From the NCBI RefSeq assembly GCF_014899185.1, contig NZ_CP045201.1, forward strand, positions 3,573,501-3,637,500: DNA of 64,000 bases, given 5' to 3'. The notes beneath the pieces were generated by a model. It did no database searches. It worked only from the letters and a program-made list of their open reading frames with translations, and was not told the DNA's origin. The DNA is from Pseudooceanicola spongiae (GTDB taxonomy: Bacteria; Pseudomonadota; Alphaproteobacteria; Rhodobacterales; Rhodobacteraceae). Position numbers and translations under genes: made by a program. Each line of letters begins with the position of its first letter. Position 1 is the first letter of the stretch. Below are positions 52,875 to 62,390 of this stretch, piece by piece.

Positions 52875-55496
52875 ATGAACCCCGCGCGCGCCATCAAGGT
52901 TCGATTCTGGCTGACGGTCTCGACGGTTTGCGCCCTTGCCATGGCGTTGACCGGCCTCTCCGTCTGGGCCTCCGCACGGCCATTTGTCGAGGAAATTCAA
53001 GAGCGTCAGATCACCAAGGTCGCCGAGAATACCGTTCTGCAGATTTATCAGAGCCTGCAGGAACATGACTTGCTGATGTCCTTTCTGGCCCATCAGCCCG
53101 AGTTGATTTCCGTGGCACTGGGCTATGATGACAATGCCAATATTGTGCGGGATTATCTGGAAGGCCTGTCTGCCCCTGCAAGCTTTGAAGTGGTGACGCT
53201 GTTCGATTTCATGGGCAATCCGCTGTCGCGACTGGATTCTCTGGACAAGGATCATTTCAGGTTCTCCTCTGAGGTCGAGCAGAGCCTGATAGAGAGCACT
53301 CAGTCTGTTTTTGCCGACCAAGGCTCTGGCCAGCCCCGCAGACCGATTGCGTTCTACAGCGACGGAGATACCGGCCATTTCCTGATCAGCGAGCCGGTGC
53401 AATCCGGCGGTGCCTATCAGGGTGCCATCCTCGCGCAGATTGACATCAATCTGGCCACCGTCCTTCCCAAAAGTGACGGCCTCTTCCCGACGCGTCTGAT
53501 CGCACCGACCCCTCCGGCCAATGCGGGCGAGGGTGCGGACGATATTGCTGCCGGGGGGCCGGCCCCGCTGTCCTCGGTCCGGCCGCCAGAGGATGTCAGG
53601 GTCTTCAACATCCCCAATTTTGCGCTTGATGTCATTGTGACGCCGAACTGGGCTCAGCTCCGTTCGGTCAGCACACGTCTGGTCAAGGAAAGTGTGCTGG
53701 CCATTGGCATTTCGCTGCTCGCGCCCTTTCTCCTGCTGGCCTGGTTCGGCAATCGTCTCTTGGTCAAGCCTCATGTTCTGCTTGCGCAGCAACAAAAGGA
53801 ATTGTCCGAACTGGCCTCTGTTGCGCGCAATGCCAATGACGCCATCCTCATGACGGGTCTGGATAGAAGGGTGATGTGGGTGAATCCCGCATTTGAAACC
53901 CTATCGGGCTTCAGCGCGCGATCGGTCATTGGACAGAGGCCGAGTACGATCCTGCAAGGCGCTGAAACCGATGTATCCACGATCCGCGCCATTTCTGAGG
54001 CCCTGCGAAACTACAAGCCGATCAAGGTCGAGATCCTGAACTACAATCGTCTGGGCGACAGATATTGGATCAGCCTCTCTATCACGACGTTGTTTGATAC
54101 CTCGGGCAAGCCCTATGGCTTCATGGCCATCAGCAGCGACATCACCGAACAGAAGCTGCAATCCCAGAGGTTCATGGCCGCGCAGCTGGAAATCGAGCAT
54201 CAATCCCTGCACGATGCCCTGACCGGATTGCCGAACAGACGGGCATTGCGGGATGCGCTGGATGCGCGGGCAAATGATCCTGAAGACAGTTCCGTTACCC
54301 TTGTCCGGATCGATCTGGATCACTTCAAGTTCGTGAATGATACGCTGGGCCATGCCGCCGGGGATCATGTCCTGTGCGAAGTCGCCCGCATTCTGAAAGA
54401 GGAGACCAAGCAGGGCGAAGTCGCGGCCAGGATCGGCGGGGATGAGTTTATCTTGCTGATGTCACGGGGCTATGGCGTTGAGGCAGCCGAAGCCACGGCG
54501 CGGCGCATGCTGAAACGGATTCAGGAGCCGATGAAATTTGGTGACATGACCGCAAGGGTGGGGGCCAGCTTTGGCATTGCAACGACCTCGGGCGGGATGA
54601 TTTCAGCGGCTGAAATCAACGTTGCCGCGGATGAGGCGCTCTATCGGGCAAAGGATTCGGGACGTAACGCGATTTGCATCTACACGGAGGAGCTTCACAA
54701 GGAATCCCTTATTCGCCGTGATCTGGTGTCGCGGCTGCCGAAAGCGATACGGGATCTTGAATTTGTTCCGCACTACCAGCCGCAGGTGAACGCCCGCACG
54801 GGCGAGGTCGTCGGCGTCGAAGTCCTGTCGCGCTGGCAGCTTCCCGGTGGCGAGATGCTCTCTCCGGTCGCCTATCTCTCCATCGCCAAAAAGGTCGGTC
54901 TGCTGGGAGAGGTCGATTCCGCGCTGTTTCGTCGTGCGATTGATGAGCTTTCGCGCATCAACAGCGACAGAATCCATGTGCCGAAAGTGTCCTTCAATGT
55001 CACCGCCGAACGGCTGCAGGACAGAAAACTTCTGCAGTATATGCGCGCATTCAGTCAAACCTCCGACATCCGCATCGCCTTCGAAATCCTCGAATCCGTT
55101 TTCGTCGAGGAGCAGTCCAATTCCTTCATGTACCACCTCGATCTTCTGAGAGAGGCGGGCGTCGCCTTGCAGATCGACGATTTCGGTTCGGGCCATGCCT
55201 CGATCATCGGCCTGATGCATGCACGCCCCGACAGTCTGAAGATCGACCAACAGCTGGTCATTCCGGTGACGCAGTCCGAAACGGCCAGAAGTCTTTTGAA
55301 GTCCATTGTGGATATTGCGAATGCGCTCGACATCGCCGTGATCGCCGAAGGCGTTGAAACCTATGACCACGTGCGGATTCTGTCCGAGATCGGGATCGAT
55401 ATATTGCAGGGGTATTATTTCGCAAAACCAATGAAGGCAGAGGATCTGATCATCTACCTCAAGGTAGATCAGGCAAAGCGGCAGTGTCTGAAGTAA
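52875..55496 (+). CDS. Membrane GGDEF-EAL cyclic-di-GMP enzyme with periplasmic sensor and PAS domain
   Basis: From the ATG at 52875 the protein has 873 residues. In order: a first membrane helix (about 12-33), a periplasmic domain (about 35-270), a second helix (about 274-295), a PAS domain (ARNANDAILMTGLDRRVMWV ...), GGDEF with intact RIGGDEF (about 519) and EAL with VEVLSRW (about 648), FNVTAE, FEILE, IDDFGSG, LKID, AEGVE and QGYYF. The catalytic EAL residues are present and the GGDEF site is complete, so both synthesis and breakdown of c-di-GMP are possible. Encoded 4 nt after the binding-protein gene. Confidence 0.93.
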   Translation: MNPARAIKVRFWLTVSTVCALAMALTGLSVWASARPFVEEIQERQITKVAENTVLQIYQSLQEHDLLMSFLAHQPELISVALGYDDNANIVRDYLEGLSAPASFEVVTLFDFMGNPLSRLDSLDKDHFRFSSEVEQSLIESTQSVFADQGSGQPRRPIAFYSDGDTGHFLISEPVQSGGAYQGAILAQIDINLATVLPKSDGLFPTRLIAPTPPANAGEGADDIAAGGPAPLSSVRPPEDVRVFNIPNFALDVIVTPNWAQLRSVSTRLVKESVLAIGISLLAPFLLLAWFGNRLLVKPHVLLAQQQKELSELASVARNANDAILMTGLDRRVMWVNPAFETLSGFSARSVIGQRPSTILQGAETDVSTIRAISEALRNYKPIKVEILNYNRLGDRYWISLSITTLFDTSGKPYGFMAISSDITEQKLQSQRFMAAQLEIEHQSLHDALTGLPNRRALRDALDARANDPEDSSVTLVRIDLDHFKFVNDTLGHAAGDHVLCEVARILKEETKQGEVAARIGGDEFILLMSRGYGVEAAEATARRMLKRIQEPMKFGDMTARVGASFGIATTSGGMISAAEINVAADEALYRAKDSGRNAICIYTEELHKESLIRRDLVSRLPKAIRDLEFVPHYQPQVNARTGEVVGVEVLSRWQLPGGEMLSPVAYLSIAKKVGLLGEVDSALFRRAIDELSRINSDRIHVPKVSFNVTAERLQDRKLLQYMRAFSQTSDIRIAFEILESVFVEEQSNSFMYHLDLLREAGVALQIDDFGSGHASIIGLMHARPDSLKIDQQLVIPVTQSETARSLLKSIVDIANALDIAVIAEGVETYDHVRILSEIGIDILQGYYFAKPMKAEDLIIYLKVDQAKRQCLK

Positions 55497-55526
55497 GGGG
55501 CAAAGGCTGACGTAAATCTCCCCGAT

Positions 55527-55820
55527 CTATCCACCGCAGCTCGGGTGTCGGTCGCCCCAGATCCGGCGGATATCACGGCTCATCTGGCGTTTCTCGATCT
55601 GGGTCAGACGGGTCTGAGCTGCGGCAGTGTCCCCGCCGCAGCTCAGCAGGGTTTTGCGCCAGTGGCGCAGCGCCGAACGGGCGGACCACGGCAGAGCCGC
55701 CTGCGCCAGCCAGGCACGCAGATCTGGTGGCAGCCGGTCGTAGGCGTCCATCACATGCCCCTGCCGCTGGCGTTTGCTCAGTGTGGTCCGGCTATTGGAG
55801 GCGGGCGCGCGGTCTGCCAT
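55527..55820 (-). CDS. DUF6525-family protein
   Basis: A 97-residue protein from the ATG at 55820, two bases after the stop of the metallochaperone gene. The sequence (DAYDRLPPDLRAWLAQAALP, WSARSALRHWRKTLLSCGGD) is highly characteristic of a small alphaproteobacterial family, DUF6525, of unknown role. It has no signal or membrane segment. Its tight link with a COG0523 GTPase recalls zinc or metal homeostasis but is no proof. The Arg-rich C-terminus ends in a short Cys motif (HPSCGG). Confidence 0.75.
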   Translation of the reverse strand: MADRAPASNSRTTLSKRQRQGHVMDAYDRLPPDLRAWLAQAALPWSARSALRHWRKTLLSCGGDTAAAQTRLTQIEKRQMSRDIRRIWGDRHPSCGG

Positions 55821-55822
55821 GA

Positions 55823-57037
<1,215 letters not shown>

Positions 57038-57050
57038 CAAGATCTCCATG

Positions 57051-57065
57051 TGTTACGTTATAACA
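57051..57065 (-). promoter_or_regulatory. Zur/Fur-like operator TGTTACGTTATAACA
   Basis: TGTTA (57051-57055) and TAACA (57061-57065) form a partial dyad separated by CGTTA, in AT-rich sequence immediately upstream of the metallochaperone start and next to the ATG at 57049. The pattern resembles GTTATAATATAAC-type Zur boxes. It would repress transcription in the presence of zinc. Candidate only. Confidence 0.55.
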
Positions 57066-57178
57066 ATACACATATGAAAACCCCTGACCGCGCGCAACCG
57101 GCTTTTCCATCGCCAGCGCCACCTTGCCCTCGCGTCTAAATGTTCCTAAATTGTTCCGAAGTGATACCGGAGGGTGAC

Positions 57179-58531
57179 ATGACACAACACGCCCGCGGGC
57201 AATCGCGCGGGGTTGAGCGGCTGTACCTGGATTTCGACAGCTTCTTTGCCTCGGCGGAACAGCACTTCAATCCCAGCCTGCGGGGTCGCCCCGTGGGGGT
57301 GTTGCCGCTCGATTCGCCGCATACCTCCTGCATTGCCGTCAGCCGGCAGGCCAAGGCTCTGGGCGTGAGGTTCGGCACCTCGGTCAGTCAGGCGCGGGCG
57401 ATAATCCCCGACATGGTCTTCGTCGTCGCCCGTCATGACGTCTATGTCCGGCTGCACAACCGCATCCTCGACGTGATTGAGGGCTGCCTGCCCGTGGCCC
57501 GCGTCCGCTCGATTGACGAGGTGGTCTGCCATCTGCTGCCGGCCGAGGCGCAGGAAGGCCCCGCCCTTGCTGCCCGCCTGAAACGCGCGCTGGCCGAGTC
57601 GTTCAGCGACGTCCTCACCTGTTCCATCGGCATGGCCCCGACCGAGCTGCTGGCCAAGATCGCGGCCGAGCGCAACAAGCCCGACGGCTTTCTGCTGATC
57701 GAGGCGGATCAGCTGCCGATGTGCCTCGCCGATATCGAGCTCGGGGATTTGCCCGGTGTTTCAAGGGGGATGCGCGCCCGTCTCGCCGCGGCGGGTGTGC
57801 GCGATTTTACGGCGCTCTGGGCGCTGGCGCCGAAACAGGCCCGCGCCATCTGGGGCAGTGTCGAGGGCGAGCGGTTCTGGAACGGCCTGCATGGCTATCA
57901 CACCGAACGCCCCGAAACGGCGAAACGCATGTTCGGCCACAGCCGTGTGCTGCCCCGCGACTGGCGCACCCCCGACAAGATCCGTATCTGTGCCCGCCTG
58001 CTGACCGAAAGCGCCGCGCGCCGCCTGCGCCGCGCCAACATGCGCGCCACGAAACTCTCGCTCAGCTTCAACGGCGGCGCGCGCGGGCCGACGCGTCGCG
58101 CGCCCGCCGATCAGCACTGGAGCTGGGAGCAGGGCTTTCTGCCCGCCCGCGACGATCACACCTTCCTGCAGGCGCTATCCGAAGGGCTGAGCCGGGCCGA
58201 GCACGCCCTGCGCTTCAGCCCCCGGTCGGTCAGCGTGATGATCCACGGTCTGCTCGGCGAGGCGGAGATGACGGGCGATCTGTTCGACAGCATGATCCCC
58301 GATCAGACCCACGCCAGCACCACGCAGCAGCGCGCCAAATGGGAAAAGGTCAGCGATCTGATGGACACTCTGCGCGCGACCTATGGGTCTGGGGCGATTT
58401 CGCTGGGGCCGCGGGGCGAGGTGCCGGGGCGCTATCTCGGCGCCAAGATCGCCTTTGGCCGCATCCCCGACGAGGCTGATTTCAGCGAGGTCGCCGTGCC
58501 CGACGCGGCGACGCATTTCCTGTCGTTCTGA
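57179..58531 (+). CDS. Y-family DNA polymerase (DinB/UmuC type)
   Basis: The frame begins at 57140, but the ATG at 57179 follows GGAGGGTG and gives 450 residues. Motifs: metal ligands in LYLDFDSFFASAEQ (about residues 15-28), SIDEV (about 106), the steric-gate region, the helix-hairpin-helix DLPGVSRGMRARLAAAGV (about 192-209), and a little-finger-like C-terminal. It would be a translesion polymerase induced by damage or used in mutagenesis. The ending is a bit longer than in DinB, and UmuC-type features are also visible. No umuD or imuA neighbour is present. Confidence 0.85.
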   Translation: MTQHARGQSRGVERLYLDFDSFFASAEQHFNPSLRGRPVGVLPLDSPHTSCIAVSRQAKALGVRFGTSVSQARAIIPDMVFVVARHDVYVRLHNRILDVIEGCLPVARVRSIDEVVCHLLPAEAQEGPALAARLKRALAESFSDVLTCSIGMAPTELLAKIAAERNKPDGFLLIEADQLPMCLADIELGDLPGVSRGMRARLAAAGVRDFTALWALAPKQARAIWGSVEGERFWNGLHGYHTERPETAKRMFGHSRVLPRDWRTPDKIRICARLLTESAARRLRRANMRATKLSLSFNGGARGPTRRAPADQHWSWEQGFLPARDDHTFLQALSEGLSRAEHALRFSPRSVSVMIHGLLGEAEMTGDLFDSMIPDQTHASTTQQRAKWEKVSDLMDTLRATYGSGAISLGPRGEVPGRYLGAKIAFGRIPDEADFSEVAVPDAATHFLSF

Positions 58532-58535
58532 CGCC

Positions 58536-59426
58536 TCAGACCGGCGCCGATGCCTGCGCCATCTCCAGAAACGCGCGCGCGGCGGGCGACAGATCATGCC
58601 GGGCGCGGGTGTACTGCATGAACCGGCGACGGCTGGCCGCGCCTTCAAACGGCAGGAACGTGACGCCAAAGACCGGCGCAAAGATCGCCGCATAGGCCGG
58701 GGCGACGGTGACATAATCCTCGCGCCCGATGATGGCCAGCGCGCTCATCATCCCCATGACGCGCATGTCGCCCGCGCGCGGCGTGGCGCCGTGCCCCAGC
58801 AGGCTGCGATGCAGCACCTCGCTGAAATCATTGGAGTATGTGATCCAGCGCGCCGTCTCGACCGCCGCCATGTCGGGCCGCTTGTCCGCCGTGCACAGCC
58901 TCGATCCGTTGCGCACCACCAGTTGCATCGGCACATCCCAGAGTGGCGCGGCGGAGATACCACTGCTCAGCGCGCGCTCGGGTCCGATCCCGACTTCGGC
59001 CGCGACGCCCGCGACCCGATCCATCACCCCGTCGCCGTCGGCCTCCACAATCGAGACCTCGATATTGGGATATCGGGCGCGAAACGGCCCCAGCACCTGA
59101 GGCAACCAGCAACACCCCAGCATCTGCGGCACGGCCAGCCGCAGATGGCCACGCTGCAGCAGCCGCAGATCAGTGGCCGAGTCGGTGATGTTGCGCAGAT
59201 CCTCCAGCACCCGCAGCACGGTGGGCATGATCTCGGTGCCAAATTCTGTCAGATGCGCGCCGCGCCCTGTGCGCTCAAACAGGGTCACCCTCAGCTCGAT
59301 CTCGAACTGGCGGATCAGCATCGACACCGCCGCCTGCGTCAACCCCAGTTCCTCGGCCGCAGCGGTAAAGCTGCGCGCATCGGCCACCGCGCGAAACGCC
59401 CGAAGCTGCCTGACAGAGATCGACAT
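58536..59426 (-). CDS. LysR-family transcriptional regulator
   Basis: A 296-residue LTTR. The N-terminal winged HTH (LRAFRAVADARSFTAAAEEL, GLTQAAVSMLIRQFEIELRV) and the two-lobe effector-binding domain (LLQRGHLRLAVPQMLGCCWL ...) are standard. It diverges from the D-amino-acid dehydrogenase-like gene at 59528 (101-bp spacer), so it likely activates that gene and the tct operon beyond. It converges with the Y-family polymerase gene, with 4 bp between stops. Confidence 0.92.
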   Translation of the reverse strand: MSISVRQLRAFRAVADARSFTAAAEELGLTQAAVSMLIRQFEIELRVTLFERTGRGAHLTEFGTEIMPTVLRVLEDLRNITDSATDLRLLQRGHLRLAVPQMLGCCWLPQVLGPFRARYPNIEVSIVEADGDGVMDRVAGVAAEVGIGPERALSSGISAAPLWDVPMQLVVRNGSRLCTADKRPDMAAVETARWITYSNDFSEVLHRSLLGHGATPRAGDMRVMGMMSALAIIGREDYVTVAPAYAAIFAPVFGVTFLPFEGAASRRRFMQYTRARHDLSPAARAFLEMAQASAPV

Positions 59427-59470
59427 AATAAAACCTTATGGATCAGTAAAACCATTTCATTTGTATTATT
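59427..59470 (+). promoter_or_regulatory. Candidate LysR-binding region
   Basis: The divergent spacer holds AT-rich symmetric sequence, with TAAAACC twice and TAAAACCTTA as a short dyad, near 59429-59455. LysR regulators usually bind a T-N11-A dyad here. I could not fix a single best site. Confidence 0.3.
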
Positions 59471-59527
59471 GCGCCTGCCCCCGGACAATCAAGCAAGCCC
59501 GCAAATAAACACGAGAACCGGAATACC

Positions 59528-60832
59528 ATGCATATCGCAATCATCGGCACGGGGATCGTCGGGGTCGCCACCGCAGCCTGGGCGCAGCGCGACGGTCACA
59601 GCGTCACCTTCATCGACCCGATCGAGGCGGGCGAGGCCTGCTCCTTCGGCAATGCCGGATCGCTGTCGCCCAGTGCCGTTTTGCCCGTCGCGATGCCCGG
59701 AATGTGGAAGAAAGTGCCGAAATGGCTGCTTGATCCCGATGGCCCGCTGGTGATCCGCAGCCACTACCTGCCCAGCGTCCTGCCCTGGCTGATGCAGTTC
59801 CTGCGCCATGCCAACGAGCGCGAGGTGACGCGCATCGCCACCGCCATGCGCGGCCTGCTGGCCCCGGTGTTCGACGCCTATACCCCGCTGCTGCAACGCG
59901 CCGGGGCGATGTCGCTGCTGCGCCAGAACGGTTGTCTCTATGTCTATTCCTCGCGGGAATCGGCGCAAAAATGGGCATGGGGGGCAAATCTGCGCCGCAG
60001 CCTCGGGGTTGAGATGCAGCCGCTTGAGGGCGAGGCCCTGTTCGCGCTTGAGCCGGATCTGCGCGGCTCCTTCGGCTTTGGCCAGTTCGCGCCCGACAAC
60101 GGCTCGACCCCCGACCCCTCGGCGCTGGTCAAGGCGATCTACGGTCAGGCGATCAGGGACGGCGCGACCCATCTGCGCGCCCGCGTCACCGGCTTTCGCC
60201 GCACGGGGGCCCGCGTCGATGCGGTGCTCACCGATACTGGTGGCGAGGTCGCGGTCGACGGAGTCGTGGTCGCCGCCGGGGCATGGTCGGGCGTTCTGGC
60301 GCGTCAGCTGGGCACGAAGGTGCCGCTGGAAAGCCAGCGCGGCTATCACGTCACCCTGACCGAGCCGGGCATCAGCCTCAGCCGCAATGTCATGGCGGTC
60401 GAGCAGAACATCATGGTGAACCCGATGACCATGGGCCTGCGTCTGGCCGGCACGGTCGAGCTGGCGGGCCTGAAGGCGCCGCCGAACTACGCCCGGGCCG
60501 AAGCTCTGCTGAACGTCGGTCGCAAGATGTTCCCGACCCTGAACCCCGACCCGCACGAGGTCTGGATGGGCCATCGTCCCTGCATGCCGGATTCGATGCC
60601 GGTGATCGGGCTGGCACCGGGCTGTGACAACGCCTGGCTCGGCTTTGGCCATGGCCATGTCGGCATGTGCGGCGGCGCCACCACGGGGCGCGAACTGGCC
60701 AACCTGATCGCCAACCGCGCGCCCGAAATCGACCTTGCCCCCTTCGCCCCCGGCGCTTCACGCGGGCAGGGCGCAAAGCCGCCTGAGCGCGGCACCAAGG
60801 GTCCCCTCGGGGGCCCCAATACAAACGCATAA
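59528..60832 (+). CDS. FAD-dependent D-amino acid dehydrogenase-like oxidoreductase (DadA type)
   Basis: A 434-residue DAO-fold flavoprotein. The N-terminal FAD loop GTGIVGVATAAWAQRDGHSV (about residues 7-26), ACSFGNAGSLSPSAVLP, VDGVVVAAGAWSGVLARQLG and the C-terminal WMGHRPCMPDSMPVIGLAPG are typical of DadA. It would oxidise a D-amino acid or imino acid using the quinone pool. The last 25 residues (GASRGQGAKPPERGTKG...) look like an extension. It is followed by tctCBA, suggesting uptake plus oxidation of one compound class. The specific substrate is unknown. Confidence 0.85.
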   Translation: MHIAIIGTGIVGVATAAWAQRDGHSVTFIDPIEAGEACSFGNAGSLSPSAVLPVAMPGMWKKVPKWLLDPDGPLVIRSHYLPSVLPWLMQFLRHANEREVTRIATAMRGLLAPVFDAYTPLLQRAGAMSLLRQNGCLYVYSSRESAQKWAWGANLRRSLGVEMQPLEGEALFALEPDLRGSFGFGQFAPDNGSTPDPSALVKAIYGQAIRDGATHLRARVTGFRRTGARVDAVLTDTGGEVAVDGVVVAAGAWSGVLARQLGTKVPLESQRGYHVTLTEPGISLSRNVMAVEQNIMVNPMTMGLRLAGTVELAGLKAPPNYARAEALLNVGRKMFPTLNPDPHEVWMGHRPCMPDSMPVIGLAPGCDNAWLGFGHGHVGMCGGATTGRELANLIANRAPEIDLAPFAPGASRGQGAKPPERGTKGPLGGPNTNA

Positions 60833-60871
60833 GGCCCAAAGGGCCACATCCAACAGACAGGAGAGACGACA

Positions 60872-61867
60872 ATGACCAGGATTATCAAACGACAGTTTCT
60901 GAAAGGTCTGGGCGCCCTTGCCCTCGCCATGACCGCAGGCCTTTCCGCGCCCCTCGCGCAGGCGGCCGAGGGCTTTCCCGACAAGCCGATCACCATCGTT
61001 GTGCCCTTCCCGCCGGGCGGCTCGACCGACCTGCTGGCGCGCAAGATTGGTGAATCCCTCGCCGCCTCTCTGGGCCAGCCGGTCGTGGTGGAAAACCGTG
61101 GCGGGGCAGGGGGCACGGTGGGCGCCAACTACGTCGCCAAGTCCGACCCCGATGGCTATACGCTGCTGATGGGCGTCACCGGCTCGAACGCGATCAGCGC
61201 CGCGCTGCGCGATGATCTGCCCTACAACCCCGTCACCGATTTCGCCCCGGTCAGCATCGTCATCTCCTCGCCGCTCGCGCTGGTGGTCAATGCCGACAGC
61301 GCCTTCCAGAGCGTCGGCGACGTGATCACCTATGCCAAGGAAAACCCCGACACCTTCACCCATGGCACCCCCGGCGTCGGCACCTCGATGCACATGGCGG
61401 GAGAGCTGTTCGCGCTCGATTCCGGCACCACGCTGGTCCACGTCCCCTACAAGGGCAGCGCTGCAGCGCTTCAGGATCTGCTCGGCGGGCGCATTGATGC
61501 GATGTTCGGCGATATCCTCGTGACGTCCGAGTATATCGAGGCCGGTCGCCTGCGCGCCCTTGGCGTCACCGGAACGCAGGAACACTACCTGCTGAAAGGC
61601 GTCCCCACCATCGCCGAGGCAGGCCTGCCGGGCTACGCCGCCGTGTCCTGGCAGGGCCTCTTTGCGCCCGCCGGCACCCCCGATGACGTGCTCGCCACGC
61701 TCTACGGCGCGATCGAGGCGGCGCTGCAGACCGAAGACCTGCAAGCCCTGTTCCGCGAGCGCGGCTTCCTGGTCGAGGGGATGGACCCTGCGACCTCGAA
61801 AGCCTTCATCGCCGATGAGGTCGCCAAATGGACCAAGGTCGTCGACGCCGCTGGTCTGAAGCAATAA
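60872..61867 (+). CDS. Tripartite tricarboxylate transporter substrate-binding protein (TctC/Bug family)
   Basis: A 331-residue precursor with a signal sequence resembling Tat/Sec leaders (MTRIIKRQFLKGLGALALAM) and Bug-family landmarks: PDKPITIVVPFPPGGSTDLL (about residues 37-56), VVVENRGGAGGTVGANYVAK, PDGYTLLMG, VHVPYKGSAAALQDLLGG. The Bug pocket holds carboxylates through water-bridged contacts. It follows the DadA-like gene by 39 bp in the same operon. The hairpin at 61876-61908 follows. Confidence 0.95.
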   Translation: MTRIIKRQFLKGLGALALAMTAGLSAPLAQAAEGFPDKPITIVVPFPPGGSTDLLARKIGESLAASLGQPVVVENRGGAGGTVGANYVAKSDPDGYTLLMGVTGSNAISAALRDDLPYNPVTDFAPVSIVISSPLALVVNADSAFQSVGDVITYAKENPDTFTHGTPGVGTSMHMAGELFALDSGTTLVHVPYKGSAAALQDLLGGRIDAMFGDILVTSEYIEAGRLRALGVTGTQEHYLLKGVPTIAEAGLPGYAAVSWQGLFAPAGTPDDVLATLYGAIEAALQTEDLQALFRERGFLVEGMDPATSKAFIADEVAKWTKVVDAAGLKQ

Positions 61868-61875
61868 TGTCCGCT

Positions 61876-61908
61876 GCCCGGTCCGGGGGCATCGCCTCCG
61901 GGCCGGGC
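61876..61908 (+). terminator. Hairpin between tctC and tctB (second set)
   Basis: GCCCGGTCCGGGGGC pairs with GCCTCCGGGCCGGGC around ATC, with two internal mismatches. It is very GC-rich and has no T-run. Position and form match those at 206-233 and 41171-41197. Confidence 0.55.
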
Positions 61909-61934
61909 GTCACCTCGCATCCCGGATCGCCGCC

Positions 61935-62390
61935 TTGAACCGACATCTGATTTCCCATTACCTGCCCGGCGCCATCGTGGTGGCGGCCGGGCTGGCCATT
62001 GCGCTGGTGGCCGGGACCTATCCCCTCGGCAGTCTGCTGCGCCCCGGTCCCGGCTTCTTTCCGATGGTCGTCGCCGTGCTTCTGGCGCTGCTCGGCCTCG
62101 GCGTACTGGGCGAAGCCTTCGCCGCCCGCCGCGCCGCCGCGCCCCCGCAACAGCCGTTCCCCTGGCGCGCCGTGCTCTGCACCTGCGCCGCCGTTCTGGC
62201 CTTCGCGTTCAGCGTTGAGCGTATCGGCTTCATCCCCGCCGCCTGCCTGCTGATCGCCATCACCGCCTTTGCCGAGCCACAGCGCAGCTGGCCCCGTCTG
62301 GCCATTGTCGCGCTGTTCATCGCGGTGTTCGGCAGCATCGTCTTCATCTGGGGCCTCGGCCTGCCGCTCAACACCTTCGGAGCCTCCTGA
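61935..62390 (+). CDS. Tripartite tricarboxylate transporter small membrane subunit (TctB family), second set
   Basis: The 151-residue hydrophobic protein has about four membrane segments (LPGAIVVAAGLAIALVAGTY, FPMVVAVLLALLGLGVLGEA, a third and a fourth near the C-terminus), as in TctB. It starts with TTG (61935, TTGAACCGACATC) and ends overlapping the tctA start by one base (TGATG at 62388-62392). Function as for the first tctB. The assignment rests on position and topology. Confidence 0.85.
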   Translation: MNRHLISHYLPGAIVVAAGLAIALVAGTYPLGSLLRPGPGFFPMVVAVLLALLGLGVLGEAFAARRAAAPPQQPFPWRAVLCTCAAVLAFAFSVERIGFIPAACLLIAITAFAEPQRSWPRLAIVALFIAVFGSIVFIWGLGLPLNTFGAS

